The notes: generated by a model not told the origin, from the sequence alone. 64,000 bases of DNA from Latrodectus hesperus (GCA_037975125.1 CM075852.1:6046064-6110063), one strand, 5' to 3'. Shown: positions 33,664-45,626, counted from the first letter of the stretch. Program-made: numbers and translations.

Positions 33664-33893
33664 AGTTTGGTAATATTTACAAAATTGCATGTTATGAAAG
33701 CTCTCAATAATTCATCAAGCTTTTATTTGTTTCACGTTAAAATATTTTACAGAAATATTTGTTGAGATTTTATAAAACTAGTTTGGTAATATTTACAAAA
33801 TTGCATGTTATGAAAGCTCTCAATAATTCATTAAGCTTTTATTTGTTTCACCATAAAATATTTTACAGAAATATTTTCTCAAATAAAATGTTA
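33664..33893. repeat. Tandem duplication, 116-bp unit
   Basis: Two adjacent copies start at AGTTTGGTAATATTTAC (33664 and 33780). They are nearly identical, with differences such as ATCAAGC against ATTAAGC and CACGTTAAA against CACCATAAA. No coding content. Confidence 0.93.
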
Positions 33894-33962
33894 ATATGAA
33901 AGTAATAGAAGAGACGAAACATATGATTTTAAGATTGCAATAAAGAAAATATTATATTTGGA

Positions 33963-34140
33963 TGATTTTATAATTATTAATTAAGTTTAACTTAATTAAT
34001 ACTTTTTTTATAATTATTAATTTTAACTTAATTAACTTAATTAATACTTTTTTTATAATAATTTTTTTATAAATAATTTAACTTAATTATAATTATTAAT
34101 TAAGTTTAACTTAATAATTAGTTAAGTTTAACTTAACTAA
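33963..34140. repeat. Cluster of short AT palindromes
   Basis: The segment is built from repeated TTAATTAAGTTTAACTTAA-type palindromes and TTTTTTTATAATTATTAA spacers in changing orientation. Strong local self-complementarity is expected. It could be a decayed foldback repeat or simple replication slippage. Confidence 0.75.
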
Positions 34141-34655
34141 GAAAATTTAATATTTCATATCTACCATTCATGTCAACCGAATAAATATTCAATTATTTAA
34201 TCATAGCATAGGTTCAGATTTCATTTTAATATAATGTTGTACTGTTGATTACTATGCCGCCCTCCAGAGAAATCAATTTCATCTGAGTGAAATGATCAAC
34301 TAGTTACATCATTCATTAATTTAGACGATTAGATAAAATTCAATATACGTTTAATGTTGCTTTGTGGAGAAACCGATTAATCTTATTACATTAACTATTC
34401 AATCTCTAAGCCCATCGGTTTCTAGTAAATAATCGTTAAATTTAATATTGAGGTGCTTTATGCAAATTTTCAATTGCATTTGCAACTCCAATTTTTTATG
34501 AGAGCACAGGAAAGCGTAGTGTAACAAAATAAGATATGAATCTATATTATTCATTATATATCTTCATTATTTAAAAATATCAAACTTCGAAGCAAGTATT
34601 TTAATTGTTTTCAAATAATAATGTAACCAAATGTCGTTTTGGAAATGTGTTGTGT
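34141..34655. other. AT-rich stretch, nothing recognised
   Basis: No feature is visible before the SINE. Confidence 0.5.
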
Positions 34656-35005
34656 TGTTACTTATGACACTTGGACAAGCCAAGCTCGCTATGCCTTGGC
34701 AATACGAATTTAAGTCAATTGGGAGCGTCTTTCGTTTAATCAGAGCACCATGAAGGTGAAAGTACGACTTTTGCTCTTCAAATCCTCCGATAGATGGCAG
34801 CACCAGAGGATCTACTTTCTCAATTTTGGCACTAATCTGAAGGGGAGTAAATTTCTCCAGACCATTGCAACCATGGTAACTGCTCAACGACCGACCACAG
34901 GACTTTCGATTTCACAGATTTAACGAGCACGTATATCGCATGTACTCGGTGGGTCTTTTGGCGGCATTGGGAATCGAACCCCGTACTTCCTTTGGAAATG
35001 TAATT
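34656..35005 (-). mobile_element. tRNA-derived SINE, copy 1, 5'-truncated head
   Basis: Minus-strand copy of the family also seen at 36755-37116. It starts within the tRNA-like head and keeps a B box (GGTTCGATTCCC) but not the A box. The shared body follows, including GCCGCCAAAAGACCCACCG, GAAAGTCCTGTGGTC and GAGCAGTTACCATGG. It ends at GTGTCATAAGTAACA. This copy has an additional segment (about 34905-34945) that copy 2 lacks. The 106- and 70-codon minus frames across it are incidental. Confidence 0.88.
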
Positions 35006-35640
35006 GTAATTTTGTAAAACGGCAAAATGTATATTACCGTTCATAAGATCGCATATTTAGAAATACTATTTCCATTTAAACAGCTCAAATATTAAATGTT
35101 TAGTTTTTTCCTCCATAACCACAGATTTTCCAAAACACATTGAATATGCTTATTAAAAAGGCAATTTGTTCAGAAATAGGAGTTTATCTTTTTTTTTCAC
35201 ACAGAAATAGAGAAAAATATTTTCAAAACTAATTCTAGACATCCTTTTTGAATAAGTTTTATATTACATTAGAAAAATTAGTGTAGAAATGGTTTTAAAA
35301 TGAATACATCTTAAATAATTTGATTTATTTTTAAGAATATTAAGAGTTATATATTAAAGAATTGAGAATAACAAACGTTTTACATAACATTTTTAAATTG
35401 CACATTAGCTTTACTTGCCAAAAGATTAATTGCCAAATTTGTGTTTTCAATTTAAATCTCAAATTTGTTTTTATAGAAATATCTCGTAGAAGGAAAACTT
35501 TTTTAATTCAAGTATAGCTAAGCTGGTTCCTTCACAACTTCAAGCCCTTTACTTTTAACTAAGCATTAAACCTCAAACTTCATATACACTATAATTCTAT
35601 GATCATTCTGCATATCAGAATCATGTTGCTGTTGTGTCCA
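35006..35640. other. AT-rich stretch, nothing recognised
   Basis: No feature until the LINE tail begins. Confidence 0.5.
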
Positions 35641-35663
35641 ATCCTTCAGAGATCTAGCGATAT

Positions 35664-35936
35664 TTAGATCAGATCCATGACACCGTGAGCCCTACTCAAG
35701 TTGAGCACCAGCAGTGGCCTTGCACAAACATCAGACAGAGAGACCCCCAAACAATCCAGGATGTGATCTGGGGAAGAATGATCTTCAGATTGCATTTTGA
35801 GCATAATGAAAATACTGCGCTCAGATTCAAATGTCATGCTTTTCATGTGTCCACCAATAAGTTTTGAGACGACTGTTTGATCCTGTCTGTCACTATCAAA
35901 TGAATCTCGAAATAATATTGTTTTCAAAAGATACAA
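35664..35936 (-). pseudogene. LINE pol C-terminal fragment
   Basis: The minus-strand frame includes DRQDQTVVSKLIGGHMKSM and then SSPDHILDCLGVSL, ending ARPLLVLNLSRAHGVMDLI with a stop. The pattern of a DQT-RL-x-GH block, a cysteine/His-containing HILxCLG block and a terminal LLVLxLxRxxGxMDLI matches the extreme C-terminus of Jockey/I-type LINE polyproteins after the RNase H domain. One knuckle cysteine pair appears lost. The upstream pol sequence is missing, as expected for a 5'-truncated insertion. The family is judged from motif order shared with the relics at 59.0 and 63.5 kb. Confidence 0.7.
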
Positions 35937-36754
35937 ATAAAAATAAGATACGCCTAAGTAATGAAGATCTAAAATTACGAAGGCTAAAATTATCCAAGAT
36001 TTCCGTTAATCGAGAGTTTCTTTGGTAAAACTTTTCTTCGTAGTAAACAAGCCGAAAAATGTTCAAGGAATAAGAATTACAATAACAAATTCCCCATAAA
36101 TATATTTACATAAAACTTTGATATTTAAAACTGATTTAAAGTAATATTTAGATATTGATCATTCTACAGAGTTATTAATTTAAAGAGACTTAGACATTTT
36201 CATTAACCATTAAAATGTTAATACATATGAGACGTTGTGAATTGGATATTTTTATCAAATTAGAGAATGTTTCATTATAATTTAAGTATTTATATGAAAA
36301 ACAGATACTTAATATTTTAACCTGAACATTTTTCTTATTTATCTGTGATGTATTATATTATTGTATTCAAGATCCTTAACTCATTAAAGTTATTGAATGT
36401 CAATAATTGTGAGGATGAGAGTGTTAAATGTTTTACGGAGCCTTCTAAATCATGAAAACGTTCCTTGAAGTTCAGAAATGTTCTGAAATCTGTCAATGAT
36501 CATAAGCTGATTTGAACGAAACAAATAATAAGTGAATTTTTGTTGTTAAAGATTTATAAATTAGATCTTAAAAACATGTGCTTCCAATATATTAATTTTC
36601 CCCATATCACCATTGATATAAAATATAAAGTTATTTATTAAACCTATTTAGTTTTATATTAGATTTAATTCTCTAATATCCTTATATTGTTTTGGTTGTC
36701 AAAAAATTGCAATCTGCTTCATCTTCATTAGTATCGAATTAGAGATAAAGCGCA
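35937..36754. other. AT-rich stretch, nothing recognised
   Basis: Possible further decayed LINE sequence near 35940-36050 is too weak to call. Otherwise no feature. Confidence 0.5.
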
Positions 36755-37116
36755 TGTTACTTATGACACTTAGACAATCCATGTTCGCTATGCCGTTGGC
36801 TATTCGAAATTAAGTCAGAAGGATGCGTTTTTCATTTAACTAGAGGTTCGTTTAACAAAGGTGAAAGTACGACTTAGTTGTAAATTCCTCCTATAAATGG
36901 TTCCACCAGCGGATCAACCCTCTCAATTTTGGCATTGATGTGAAGGGGGAGGAAATTTTCCTCATACCGTTACACCCATGGTAACTGCTCAACAACTGAC
37001 CACAGGACTTTCGATTCGCATGTATTCGGTGAGTCTTTGGCGGTATTGGAAATCGAACCCTCACTTCCAGACGGATGACCAATACCCTAACCACTAGACA
37101 ATCATAACCATATAAA
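36755..37116 (-). mobile_element. tRNA-derived SINE, copy 2, full head
   Basis: From 37116 on the minus strand the element has an A box (TGTCTAGTGGTTAGGGTAT), a tRNA-like middle and a B box (GGTTCGATTTCC). It then has the same body blocks as copy 1 (ACCGCCAAAGACTCACCGA, GAAAGTCCTGTGGTC, GAGCAGTTACCATGG, AAGTCGTACTTTCACCT) and the same end GTGTCATAAGTAACA. About 360 bp. The two copies lie less than 2 kb apart in the same orientation. Confidence 0.9.
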
Positions 37117-37646
37117 AAAGCATGATTCATAAAAAAAATAAAATTACATTAGAATTTTAATAAGAAAATGTAAAACTGAAATACAAGAAAACTTGGACAA
37201 ACAGCTTGATATTTTAAAGTCAAATTAATATCTGAAGAAACTAATTCAATTGTTATATTAAGATGAAATTGAAGATAATTACTGAAATTTCATGCCACTT
37301 GTTATTTCTTGAGTTATGTAATACAATGTTCTAATGTTAGTTAATGTTAATTTTGTTCTTTTCTTTTCCTCTAAAATTTCATATGATGTTTCAATAATTT
37401 TCGCTTTATTGATAGAAAAGTATTCCTTAAGATTTCAGTATAGTATCATTTAAAAAGAAATTATTTCAAGCTTTTTCTAATCAAACCTTTATCTTATATT
37501 AAAGAAATAAATACGTAATGAAGCCTAAAGATAAGAAACAAAATTCCTCCTGTGTCATTCAATAACTATTGCAAATATTTTATTGAATATAATTTTTACA
37601 CTTACATAAAATTAATAATTAAATTTTGTGGAAGAGATATTGTGTT
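37117..37646. other. AT-rich stretch, nothing recognised
   Basis: No feature is visible. Confidence 0.5.
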
Positions 37647-37758
37647 TTTTTTTTTTTTTGGTTGGTTTTTTTGGTTTTTTGGTTTTTTTTGGTTTTTTGG
37701 TTTTTTTGGTTGGTTTTTTGGTGTTTTGGTTTTTTTGGTTTTTGTTTTTTTTTGTGTG
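37647..37758 (+). repeat. (GGTTTTTT)-like T/G tract
   Basis: About 110 bp composed only of T and G, with many GG doublets separated by runs of four to eight T. It is irregular in period. The overlapping Phe/Trp-rich frames are repeat translations. Confidence 0.93.
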
Positions 37759-38832
37759 ATTTTATTTTGGTTAAAATTTATTTTCGTAGATTACAAGCAA
37801 TTAAAATTATTTTCCATTAACAATGTAATTAAAATTACTCTTCATAATTATATACATTTGATTTAACCTGGATTCAAATGAAGTATACTTTTACCAGTTT
37901 TTGCTATTTTTTATCAGTGTTATTGTATATTTCATTTCATAAAAATATTATTTAATATATTTTATTTTTATTTTGTACTTAAACTCTTTTTATGAAATTA
38001 ATCTTCTGGTTAATGTTTTGTTAATAGAAACAAAATATTGTAAGCTAAACAATCATAAATATTATTTCAATCGGATTCTTTCAAATTTACTTTGATACGC
38101 CTTTATTTTATTTCAAAAAAATTCACTTAATTAATGTTTAAATATTATTGCTAATGAGCTTTCAATGTAATTATTTAATTTTTGTTTTATTTTCAACTAT
38201 ACAGAGATTCAGTAAACTATACGCATTGCGTGTTCAGTACAATGTGCATAAAGGAATTGAAAATTAACAGATTTAACACAAAAATATTTTTCTATGTAAT
38301 AAATAAATTCATATTCCATTGCGCATTAAATATTGTCAATAAATAGAAATTGCTGATAAATATTAATAATAACAAGTCTTCTGCACTAGTGAAGAATGAA
38401 TTCATCTTTTTTTTTGTTAACTTTTGTTAATTTATGGAAACTCAGCAAACTCCAATGAATAACGAAAAAGAGAGACATTCCACGGAGTGGATATTTTGTA
38501 TTGGGCTTAAGCAAACTAAGTCCATCAAAACTTGAAAATTATTATCAAATGATTGATTTTAAATATAAAATATTTTTAATTTTTTGTTTAATGTTTATGT
38601 CAACAGATCTTATATAGTGCAAAAACTTTCAAATGAAGCATTGCTTACCTTTCTGTTGAAAAAGATAAAACATTAAATGAAATTGACAAAATGTATTTTC
38701 TACAATTCTGTTATAAATATGAGAAATTAGCTTAGTTTTTACTGTAGCAAAATAATTTCCCCTTTACCGATCTCATATAAAAATAAACTAAATGGTGAGA
38801 TTAAGAGTAATATCAACAATTAATTAGTTTTG

Positions 38833-38838
<6 letters not shown>
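37759..38838. other. AT-rich stretch, nothing certain
   Basis: A 33-codon plus frame at 38434-38535 beginning METQQTPMNNEKERHSTEW is GC-richer than its context. It is short and lacks splice support. Confidence 0.4.

Positions 38839-38901
<63 letters not shown>
38839..38901. repeat. (TA)n microsatellite
   Basis: About 62 bp of pure TA. Confidence 0.95.
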
Positions 38902-38903
<2 letters not shown>

Positions 38904-41204
38904 CAATTAATTAATATTTGATCAAATGGATTGCATTATCTTACTTAAAAACAATCAACAATAATTAACCTCAAATCTATATTCTAATTTACATATCACT
39001 TAATAAAATAATTTTTCTATACAAATTTTTAAAAAAATCAATCGTTTATTCAATTTCTTATCCAGGATGTCAATTAACTAAAATTAAAGCGTGAAAAATG
39101 TAATAATATTGAAATATTTTATGTTATTTCATCCTGACTTATGATGTAAATTTCTCTTTACTAGAAAATATTAAGGTCATATATACATTTGAAAAATAAT
39201 TATACATTTGAAATACTGCAAAAGCATTCTAAGGACACATTTTAAAAATAATTTCATATTTGAATCTAGTATTCACATTTGAAGAATAATTACCGTATAC
39301 ATTTCAATCTAATATTTCGGAAAGATTAGAAAACTTAATAAAGTTATTTAAACCTAAAATATGTCAAAAATATGATTAGATAAATATTGCTAAGAGATAT
39401 TACACCTTTTAGGATTATTATTTAAAAAAAACTAGTAAAGTACGCGCGCGGGCGTTTATAAAAGAAACAAACTCCTAGGAAAATGTTTTTTTTTCAATGT
39501 TTCGTTAAACTGTTGTTTATTGTGTATTATATATAAGGTATCAGATAAAATATATATCTGTAATTTTGGTATGGGTTTTAAAGGAATAAAAACCATACAA
39601 AGTATTTATCACTCTAGTATTGGATTCGTAATGTAACTTCGAATCTTAGTATATTAAGGACAGAATTTAAACTCATATCAACTTACAATGGTATGGTTTG
39701 ATAATAAATAATAAACACATTCAAATAGAAATTCAATGCAGTATAAATGATATTATAAAAATAGATAACATTTTTAATTTAAGTATAATAAAATATATAT
39801 ATTGAAACCTAAATTTAAAGTAACAAGCTAAAGTTAGAAAAATAAGTATACTTTAATATCTTGTATCGCATAAATAATCTTAAGATGCATTTTAACATAA
39901 TAAAATAGCAAAATGGTTCCTACTTAAAGCGTAATATAATATTTTTGTACATGCTAGACAGACATTTTGAGAGTCTTATTTTAAAATATAATTTTTTTAC
40001 AAGAAAATATATTTTTTTCCAAAGGGAGTATGGTCTTAAAGCGTCTTTTTATTTCATTTAAGTGCGATTTTATAAAGTTTTCTTCAATTTACCTTTTTGA
40101 AAAAATAATATTTAAATGTCTTTCAAGATAATAGATGAAAAGAATTTCATTGTTTGAATATATAAATTGTATCTTTGATCACGAGAAAAAAATCAACTTT
40201 AAAAAAGCCTTTGGTAGAAAGAATTTGAAAATAAATAGTTTCACCTGAATATAATTTGCATTTTAAGGAAGAAAGCTGAATATTGTGACGAAAAATTTTT
40301 TTAACTTCGTAGAATGATAAAAGTAGAAAAAAATAAATAAAAGACAAATTTTACCATCTCAGTAATTACTTTTTATCTTTTATTTCAAAGTGGGTAAAGT
40401 CATGGAAATATTGCAGAAATTAGCATAAAAAATAAAAACCTACTCTTAAAGTCAGAAAAAGTAAATTTGACTTTACAAATTTTTTTACTAATTTTTTGAT
40501 CTTCTGAAAAAAATTGTTATTAAAAGCTTAAGCAACAAATTCACCTCTACGATAGTTTTTTGAAACACTTTTCCTTTGCTTTTTTGATTTGATGCAGTAA
40601 AAGAGATTTATATATTCATACAACTTGTTGATAAAATATCTTACTCAATTACTCCGATGTTTTGTGGTAATGGCATTTAAACAGTGGTAACTTTTTCGTT
40701 GCAGTTTATAAGGATGTATGCATATTTTTCCGTTACAGAGCAGAATGAAACAATTCTTTTAAAATTCCAAATCAAACTTAATCAGTTGAAAACATCAAAT
40801 ATTTAAATACTGTATATACTTAATGCCAGGTTAAAAAAATTCGTTTTCATAATTCTTCGAGTAGATTTCAATTTATGTTTATCATTTTTACTTTGAATTA
40901 TTTCCCATAATTTACTATGAAATTTATCGGAAAGTTCTTTAATGTATATTTATTTTCTAATAATAGAGGAATAAAGAATAGAGTTGAGACGGCTGCATCT
41001 GAATACAATTATGCATTAGAAAATAAAATATCATATAAAATGGGTTTATTTTTCTTAGTGATTCAATTTTATTTAATTTAATAAATGAATTTTATCCCTT
41101 CAAAATATTTCTTAAAAATTATATGCGTCATTGCTTTCAGTTTGAACATTCCGATAAATTAGAATTAAAAATTTATAACTAGAGGTAAATAAGTTAAATA
41201 GCTT
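38902..41204. other. AT-rich stretch with one CG-rich spot and TATA-like motif
   Basis: The only compositional exception is TACGCGCGCGGGCG at 39441-39454, directly followed by a TATAAAAG match at 39457-39464. No gene start could be linked to it, so it is not called a promoter. The rest is featureless. Confidence 0.4.
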
Positions 41205-41455
41205 AAAATGCATTTTAATTCAAATAGATAGTAGTAAACATTTGTTTAATACTGTGTATCCAATTAATAAAGATATTTATTTAAAGTTATTATTATTAAC
41301 TTTCTTATTTTGATTTATTTAACTGCAAGCTTTAAGTACATTTCAATTCAAATACATAATAGTAAACATTTGTTTAATGCTGTGCATTCAATCAATAAAA
41401 TTAATTATTTAAAGTTATTATTAACTTTCTTGTTTTGATTTATTTAACTGCAAAA
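41205..41455. repeat. Tandem duplication, about 128-bp unit, diverged
   Basis: Two copies are anchored at AGTAAACATTTGTTTAAT (41233 and 41361). Both end in CTTTCTTNTTTTGATTTATTTAACTGCAA. Small indels and substitutions separate them. Non-coding. Confidence 0.88.
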
Positions 41456-42144
41456 TTATGAAGACCATGTAATTTGATTGTTTTGACTTCTCCGTTTATA
41501 GACTATTTATTCTGTCAAATGGTATTTAACTTCAATTCTGATTTATCTAAAAAACATGCGCAGACTCTATTCATTTGTACATAGATACAATGACTATGTA
41601 AATATTAGTACTGAATACCATTTGACATTTTTAATGTAACTGAATTCCAATTAAGCCTTTTCAATGATTATAGTATTAATTTATAAATAAAGTGTACATG
41701 CCTAAAAATTTAAATCTTCTTTTTCTTTAAAATTATTTTGAAAAAAAAAACTTGTGCTTTGTTAGCACAGTTGCACAAAAATTATAGAAGCACGGTATAT
41801 GGAAATCCATTTTTTAATATGGAAAGTTATAAAATGATTTTTTTTGAGAAATAATTGTAAGAGAGGAAACGAGCATGGTTTTTCCAACGCAATGAAATTT
41901 CATGCGGTATTAGATTAAACGTGTTCACAGTAGGATTCTCCTCGGTAGAGAGCGAGAAAAATAATAATTACAATTACCAATAAATTAACAGTGATCGCCC
42001 AAAGATTCAAAATGAGCATCTCATAAACTATACTCCTGATTGGCTGACCAAAGAAGCTTTTTGAAAATGCCTATTGTTGATGAATACTCAATGAGCAGTG
42101 GCAGAGATAACATAATTAGATATCCACGCATCTTAATGGTTTCA
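41456..42144. other. AT-rich stretch, nothing recognised
   Basis: No feature before the SINE. The long minus frame from 42431 to 42021 runs across this SINE and is treated as incidental. Confidence 0.5.
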
Positions 42145-42308
42145 TTTGTTTGCTGCTTAACGGTCATTTTTTGCCCACGAGAACTAATTAGATTGGGATC
42201 ATGGTTAAAAGTGAATTTAAAACCACTAAAAATATCCATGTGCAAAGTGGGATTTGAATCTATCAACTGTTGAATTGAAGGCATGAGGCTAACTATTCGG
42301 TTACCAAA
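42145..42308 (-). mobile_element. tRNA-derived SINE, third family
   Basis: The minus strand has an A-box-like block (GGTAACCGAATAGTTAGCC, 42287-42305) and a B-box-like block (GATTCAAATCCC, 42249-42260) at tRNA spacing. A tail follows, reading GCACATGGATATTTTTAGTGG and then CCATGATCCCAATCTAATTAG. It is distinct from the family at 34.7 and 36.8 kb. It lies inside an uninterrupted 136-codon minus frame (42021-42431), which argues against that frame being a gene. Confidence 0.6.
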
Positions 42309-42825
42309 AAAGATTTTTTTCTCTAAAATCAAAGCTGCCTTAACATAATTTTTCAATGTCAAATGCCATAAAATAGCAGAAATTGTTCCGCTGCATAAAA
42401 TTAAATAAAACTCAGGAAGTAGATCAGTCAAAGTGTAAGGTATAAGTGCTTATCAGTCAAAAAATAATGGTTTATACTCATAAGATTTAGCATCCTTTAT
42501 TAAATTCTGTACCAAATATATTATCTGAAAGTATACTTTAAGTTCTTCAAATTTCTGTGCTGTTGATGAGGTTTGAACGTTCAAGCCTATTGCATCTGCC
42601 ACTCATACTCTCTTCATTGGTCCAATCGATATATTTTGATATATTTTGATATTTTCTTACTCAAACTGATTTCAGCTGTCTATTTTTACCACGTGTTGAT
42701 TACACATAACAGGTTTGAGTGCGGGATCATAACATGTCGAAACATGCTCACTTCCATTGCGCTTCATTTGCTATAAGAAATGATTGATTGTGTGATTCTT
42801 TGACTTCTGCTGTGTACCTAAAAAA
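42309..42825. other. Intergenic DNA, nothing certain
   Basis: A GC-richer patch at about 42560-42770 has no tRNA boxes or open frame that I can support. It may be another old repeat. Confidence 0.4.
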
Positions 42826-43560
42826 TGGATATCACTCTCTGGAAAAGGTCTAGAATTGTTACCCGCAATCAGCATATTTGTATGAATTTGAGGTATATAG
42901 CTGCATTAATTGGAATAGGAAAATCCAATGCTTTTTGTATTATTAATCCGTAAATGTATTTTGAGACAGAATATCCTAACGTAAGAGTAAATGCGGACAT
43001 AAACGTAAGATCACTCTTCGTACAGATAAATTTCTTATATTAAAAAGTAAAATGCAATATCGCAAAACAAGTACAGATCTTGAGAAAGAATTATTAGCTA
43101 TTGGTATGAGTGTAGAATTTTTAACTATTGGGGGGGGGTGAGAACACTAGTTAAAAAAACAACTATTAACACCTCCAATGAAGTGGGAACGCTTGGAATG
43201 GGCTAGAAAATATCAATCCTTGTCATCACAAGACTGGAAGAAGGTTGTATCAGCGACGAAACAAATTTTTTGTGCAAGGTAATCAACCATGATTTGTCAG
43301 GCGAAGTGATGGAGAACCCAGCAGCGAATAACATCTTGACCAAACAGATAATCATTCTCAAAAACAGATGTTTTGGATTTATTATATTTTTGGAGAATCT
43401 GGCAACTTAGTACTAGTTGAAGAGATCATGAACTCTTCAAAAAATATTTTTATAATAGAAAAAAATTGCCCCTATGACACTAACGTTCTCTAGTAGTGTC
43501 CTTTAATATAACCTTGATGCTTCACTTGTTTCTGTAGCAAATTGTACACCATTATCAATG
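42826..43560 (+). pseudogene. Tc1-family transposase fossil, heavily decayed
   Basis: Pieces in several frames follow the order of a Tc1 transposase of a third type. DITLWKRSRIVTRNQH and YIAALIGIGKSNAF give the helix-turn-helix. CGHKRKITLRTDKFL and KTSTDLEKELLAIGMSVE give the linker. KWERLEWARKYQSLSSQDWK leads into the first catalytic region, where SATKQIFCAR replaces the usual SDE-x-x-F. MNSSKNIFIIEKNCP follows. After about 43490 only scattered traces remain, and the second Asp and the Glu cannot be located. Several stops and a G9 run (43131-43139) break it. Inverted repeats were not found. Confidence 0.85.
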
Positions 43561-45542
43561 AATTTCAGTCTTCCATGCAATATAACGTGACTCCGATGTG
43601 AATAAAATAGTCCCAATGCCATTTAAAAGTTCTGGATCATTGAGAAGATCATCTGGTGAGATAACAGAATGAATGATCAAGTTTGTAAAATAATAAGAAT
43701 TTCGACATAGTAGAATTGATAGCTCTTGAATTCCATTGTAATGGAGTTGTCACCTTCTATCGCTTTAAATCCTGTTTACAAAAAGAAATCAGTGATTCTC
43801 AATGGAAATCAAGTTTACCTGATATAAATAAAAGCATAGCAATTTTATGTAGAATCATCTTAAGCCTCTGACACTTTGAATCATGAACTGACTAATAATC
43901 TTAGATAAAAACAACAGTTAATTTAAAAGGCATTTATCATTCACCATGTAAATATTCCTTTGTGAAAACATTTCATATAAAGTGTTCACATGTGGCAAGG
44001 GAAGAAACTGGGAATATTTAATAGCTCCTACAATAACAGACGGACTAAATGCCTTATCGGATACAGTGATTGCACGAGAGGTCAAAATGATTCACATAAG
44101 ATGAACTCAAACTGTGGATTTGCATTTTACAGTCAGTCAATCATTCTTCAATATTCAATAGAAAACTTGAGTATCAATAGTCTACCCTCAAATCATTAGT
44201 TAAAACTACGATCAATTATCAAATACATTTTACATTAGTAGTTCATTAAAAGATATTTATTTTAAATTATTGTCAAATAAATCAAGTTAAATTCTAAAGT
44301 GAGAAACAATATGCATTTATACTTCAGAATAAAGAGAATTGAATTGAAAAATTAATCTCCAGTATAAAAAAATAGAAATGAAAAATTGGCTGGATCAGGC
44401 AATAACTTTTGAACTTTGATTCAGCTAACATTTTATCAATCTCAATGAAGTAAATCTAGACAAACACACACATTTTAGAAAAAAGTCATATAGATTGGGT
44501 AATTAAATCATATCATGAATCTAAAGATACATTTCCAACTTATTCCAGCAAATTCAGGCAATTTAAATAGCTTATTATTCTTTTGAAAGAATTTGTCACT
44601 GAGAAAACACGTGTATAAAAATGGCTGTAAAACACAACCTTGTTAAATTCATTTATCAAGACATTTGCATAAGGTAAATCATCATTATCCTGTGACAATG
44701 CGTTGTAACTAAATGACAACTTAAATAGACTAAAAAGGCATTATCTGCATTCAAACAATCTTAGTCTGACGTTTGCACTCATTAGCTAACATATACAAAA
44801 TACTTTTGAATATGTTCGAGTTTTCGAGATTTTCCTTAATTGGTATAAATATTTTTTAGCATTTGACATACTAAGACATTTGATTATAAAAAGTGACATT
44901 AAAAGTTCATACCATTATGTTATGAGTGTTCGAAATTGAAAGATATTTTATTTCAAATTTTATCCTTTTTCGAAGTTCAGGAATCATTTTCAAAAAATTC
45001 AACAACTATAATATATCGCTATTATAGAATACTATTGTTGATAATACATTACACAATGCTAGTACTATACAAATATATAAAACTCAAATTTTATAAATTT
45101 ATCGAACATTTAATATTTCAGTTAAAAATTGATGAGTATTTTATATTCTAAAGTGTCTGAATTTTATGGAAAAGACAATTAAGTAAATATTTTAAGTGCA
45201 AATTTTAACTTAGTCTACATCATCAAAAAATTGTGAAATGTTAAAAAGGATAAATATATATATTAAATTAGCAAATTAACCTCTTCATAAACTAGTTTCA
45301 GTCACTTTAATTAGTGAAACATTTCTTTAAATTAACATAAAAATGTCAACAAGAAACTCAGCATTTTCGTATGGACTTGAATTCTCACAAAATGATGCCC
45401 ACACACACAGATCATTTTAAATTTCCATTCCCACAAAACCGCTGTCAAATGTTATATATCTCAAACAAAACGTAGGTACAAAATGTAGTAATATAATAGG
45501 CATACATGCCAAGAAAATTAAAGATAATAATAATATCAGTAC
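43561..45542. other. AT-rich stretch, nothing recognised
   Basis: Traces of the Tc1 fossil may extend to about 43760. Beyond that, no gene, RNA or repeat boundary is visible. Confidence 0.5.
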
Positions 45543-45626
45543 GTATGGCATTATTGCGATACTTTTCTGACTGCATTAACATTTCTCCGGCTGATATTTT
45601 TTCACACAGTCGACAACCATGTAACT
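45543..45626 (-). CDS. Candidate internal exon, unknown
   Basis: On the minus strand, a TTTCAG acceptor ends at 45627. It is followed by an open frame reading LHGCRLCEKISAGEMLMQSE and then KYRNNAI, with a GT at 45542-45541 as a weak donor (GTACTG). The segment is GC-richer than its flanks. Its acceptor phase (two bases completing a codon) fits the phase-1 donor of the candidate first exon at 47283-47412, about 1.7 kb upstream on the same strand. No family is recognised. The frame could also run on to a stop near 45440. The plus strand has its own acceptor-like site here, which weakens the case. Confidence 0.3.

Noticed and set aside
34567..35044. 106- and 70-codon minus-strand frames
   Set aside because: They lie on the SINE and change frame within it. 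The shared sequence with 36755-37116 is conserved as DNA, not as protein.
37552..37866. 104-codon Phe/Trp-rich frame
   Set aside because: Most of it is the translation of the T/G tract.
42021..42431. 136-codon minus-strand frame as a membrane protein gene
   Set aside because: It overlaps a tRNA-derived SINE with A- and B-box-like blocks, and the protein reading has no recognisable domain.
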